NCBI GenBank assembly: GCA_965602225.1
Contig: CBFCYE010000001.1
Coordinates: 1 to 64,000, forward strand
Source: Tenderia sp965602225
Lineage (GTDB): Bacteria > Pseudomonadota > Gammaproteobacteria > Tenderiales > Tenderiaceae
Direction of reading: 5' to 3'
Length of the DNA stretch: 64,000 nucleotides
Every line of letters starts with the position of its first letter. The stretch's first letter is position 1. The position numbers were made by a program, and so were the translations under genes. The notes under the pieces are model-generated. The model saw only the letters and a list, made by a program, of their open reading frames with translations, made no database searches and was not told the origin of the DNA. Of the stretch, positions 62,658-64,000 are shown piece after piece.

Positions 62658-63515
62658 ATGACACCAGACCAATATTGCCAGGACAAAGCGGCCAAGAGCG
62701 GCTCCAGCTTTTATTACAGTTTTATGTTTCTGCCAGCCAAGCAAAAGCAGGCCATCATCGCCCTGTATGCCTTTTGCCGCGAAGTTGATGACGTGGTTGA
62801 CGAGTGCTCTGACCCAAGTCTGGCCAGCAACAAACTCGAATGGTGGCGCAGTGAAATCAACAATCTATTTGCTGACAAAGCAAATCACCCGGTCACCCAG
62901 GCATTAAAAACATCAATTGAGAACTACAACCTGCCACAGGAATATTTTGTTGAAATCATTGATGGCATGGCCATGGATCTTGAGCAATTTAGCTACGCCA
63001 ATTTCAAGGACCTAAGCCTGTACTGTTATCGAGTTGCTTCAGTGGTAGGTTTGATGGCGGCAGAGATATTCGGCTATGAAGACAGACAAACCCTGAAATA
63101 TGCACACAACCTGGGCATGGCATTTCAGCTGACTAATATCTTGCGTGATGTTGCTGAAGATGCAGCCCGTGGCCGCATCTATATTCCGCAAGACGAACTT
63201 CTTAAATTTAATGTTTCAAAAGAAGATATTCTTAACCATCAGATGACAGATAACGCACGCCAGCTCATGGCCTTTCAGGCCCAACGGGCCAATGACTATT
63301 ATCAAAAGGCTTTTGATTTATTACCAGAGTCAGATCGATACAGCCAGCGCTGCGGCATCATTATGTCGGCCATTTACCAGGCAACACTAAAAGAGATTGA
63401 AGACGATCACTATCGCGTTCTGGATCAGCGGATTTCGCTTACACCACTGCGTAAACTTTGGATTGCCTGGCGCACAGCCCGACAGGAAAAGAAGCGTAAC
63501 CACAAAAACCGTTAA
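62658..63515 (+). CDS. hpnD: Presqualene diphosphate synthase HpnD (squalene/phytoene synthase family)
   Basis: A 285-residue prenyl-transferase. YAFCREVDDVVDECSD near residue 35 and LTNILRDVAEDAARGRIYIP near 155 are the two aspartate-rich motifs for diphosphate binding. HpnD makes presqualene diphosphate for hopanoid or related lipids. HpnC and HpnE partners are not in the window, so the pathway here is incomplete in view. The gene begins 99 bases after rmuC. Confidence 0.85.
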   Translation: MTPDQYCQDKAAKSGSSFYYSFMFLPAKQKQAIIALYAFCREVDDVVDECSDPSLASNKLEWWRSEINNLFADKANHPVTQALKTSIENYNLPQEYFVEIIDGMAMDLEQFSYANFKDLSLYCYRVASVVGLMAAEIFGYEDRQTLKYAHNLGMAFQLTNILRDVAEDAARGRIYIPQDELLKFNVSKEDILNHQMTDNARQLMAFQAQRANDYYQKAFDLLPESDRYSQRCGIIMSAIYQATLKEIEDDHYRVLDQRISLTPLRKLWIAWRTARQEKKRNHKNR

Positions 63516-63525
63516 TCATCTAACT

Positions 63526-64000
63526 TCAGACATCCCCATGGTGTTCCTGCAAACACTTTTCGCAGATTCCATGACTAAACTGTACATCTGTATGTTGGGC
63601 AAGATAGGCCTCGATCTGCTGCCATGACTGCTTGTCATCCCTAATCTTGCGGCAGTGCATACAAATAGGCAGTATGCCCTGCAGGGTTTTGACATGGCCT
63701 AAAGCATCTTCCAATTCTTTAACGCGAGCGTTGAGTGAAGACTGTAAGTCGATAACACGTTGTCCAACACCAATGCGCGCATTCAGTTCAAAAAAATCAA
63801 ATGGCTTGGTGATATAGTCATCAGCACCCGCTTCCAGTCCTTCGACAATATCATTCTCACTACTCAACGAGGTTAACAGAATGATGTATGTCGGATTGTC
63901 ACATGCTTGCTCACGCAGTTTGCGGCAAACATCAATGCCACTCAGACCCGGCATCATCCAGTCCAAAATTGCCAGCATCGGCCTATCAGGGCGCTGCAGG
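63526..64000 (-). CDS. Response regulator with C-terminal CxxC zinc-like motif, cut at right edge
   Basis: The frame is open to the window edge, so the N-terminal part of the receiver domain is missing. AILDWMMPGLSGIDVCRKLRE contains the phospho-acceptor aspartate, ILLTSLSSENDIVEGL the threonine, and DDYITKPFDF the conserved lysine. A short coiled coil (ARVKELEDALGHVKTLQ) follows, then LPICMHCRKIRDDKQSW and HGICEKCLQEHH at the end. The paired cysteines suggest a small metal-binding output region. Promoter and partner kinase are not visible. Confidence 0.85.
   Translation of the reverse strand, partial: LQRPDRPMLAILDWMMPGLSGIDVCRKLREQACDNPTYIILLTSLSSENDIVEGLEAGADDYITKPFDFFELNARIGVGQRVIDLQSSLNARVKELEDALGHVKTLQGILPICMHCRKIRDDKQSWQQIEAYLAQHTDVQFSHGICEKCLQEHHGDV

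Overview
The window reads as a chromosome segment of a gammaproteobacterium. The housekeeping order on the minus strand, gyrA-serC-pheA-aroF-tyrA-aroA-cmk-rpsA-ihfB, resembles Pseudomonas and related groups. The plus-strand run mtaD-ubiG-gph, with mtnA next to it, is also Pseudomonas-like. In Pseudomonas aeruginosa the O-antigen locus sits beside ihfB (himD) and ends at wbpL-wbpM, and this window follows the same plan. The organism itself cannot be named from sequence alone; many glycan genes are AT-rich and look horizontally mixed.

Layout, left to right. 1-2241: rlmD (cut at the left edge) and cysM. 2455-40887: one continuous minus-strand block of polysaccharide genes, from galU, wbpM and wbpL at the promoter-distal end to gmd, an rfaH homologue and an EPS-type MarR regulator at the promoter-proximal end. 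About 65 bases upstream of the MarR gene lies a perfect copy of the enterobacterial ops element, the DNA signal that recruits RfaH. The block is therefore probably one RfaH-dependent operon of about 38 kb that encodes its own antiterminator. 41357-42826: manC. 42897-45905: comEA-like gene, pyrF, lapB, lapA, ihfB. 46044-56624: rpsA, cmk, aroA, tyrA, aroF, pheA, serC, gyrA. 56781-64000: mtnA (minus), then plus-strand OmpA-type gene, mtaD, ubiG, gph, rmuC and hpnD, and a minus-strand response regulator cut at the right edge.

The polysaccharide block encodes at least four activated sugars. ManC, Gmd and Fcl make GDP-L-fucose. RfbF and RfbG start a CDP-hexose branch that continues with a 3,5-epimerase, a C-methyltransferase, an aminotransferase and an N-formyltransferase. 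PseB, PseC, a divergent NeuB-family synthase and PseF make a CMP-nonulosonate of the pseudaminic type. WbpM and a WbpV-like reductase make a UDP-6-deoxy-HexNAc, which WbpL places on undecaprenyl phosphate. Several glycosyltransferases extend the unit. A PglK-type ABC protein is the only visible flippase candidate, and a Wzy-like protein is the likely polymerase. No Wzx, Wzz or WaaL gene was recognised.

Most unusual points: a GatA-like amidase directly after a WbpG/PseA-type sugar amidotransferase with no HisH/HisF in sight; a pseudaminic-type pathway without a recognisable PseG; the N-formyl, C-methyl CDP-sugar branch; and the ops/RfaH arrangement.
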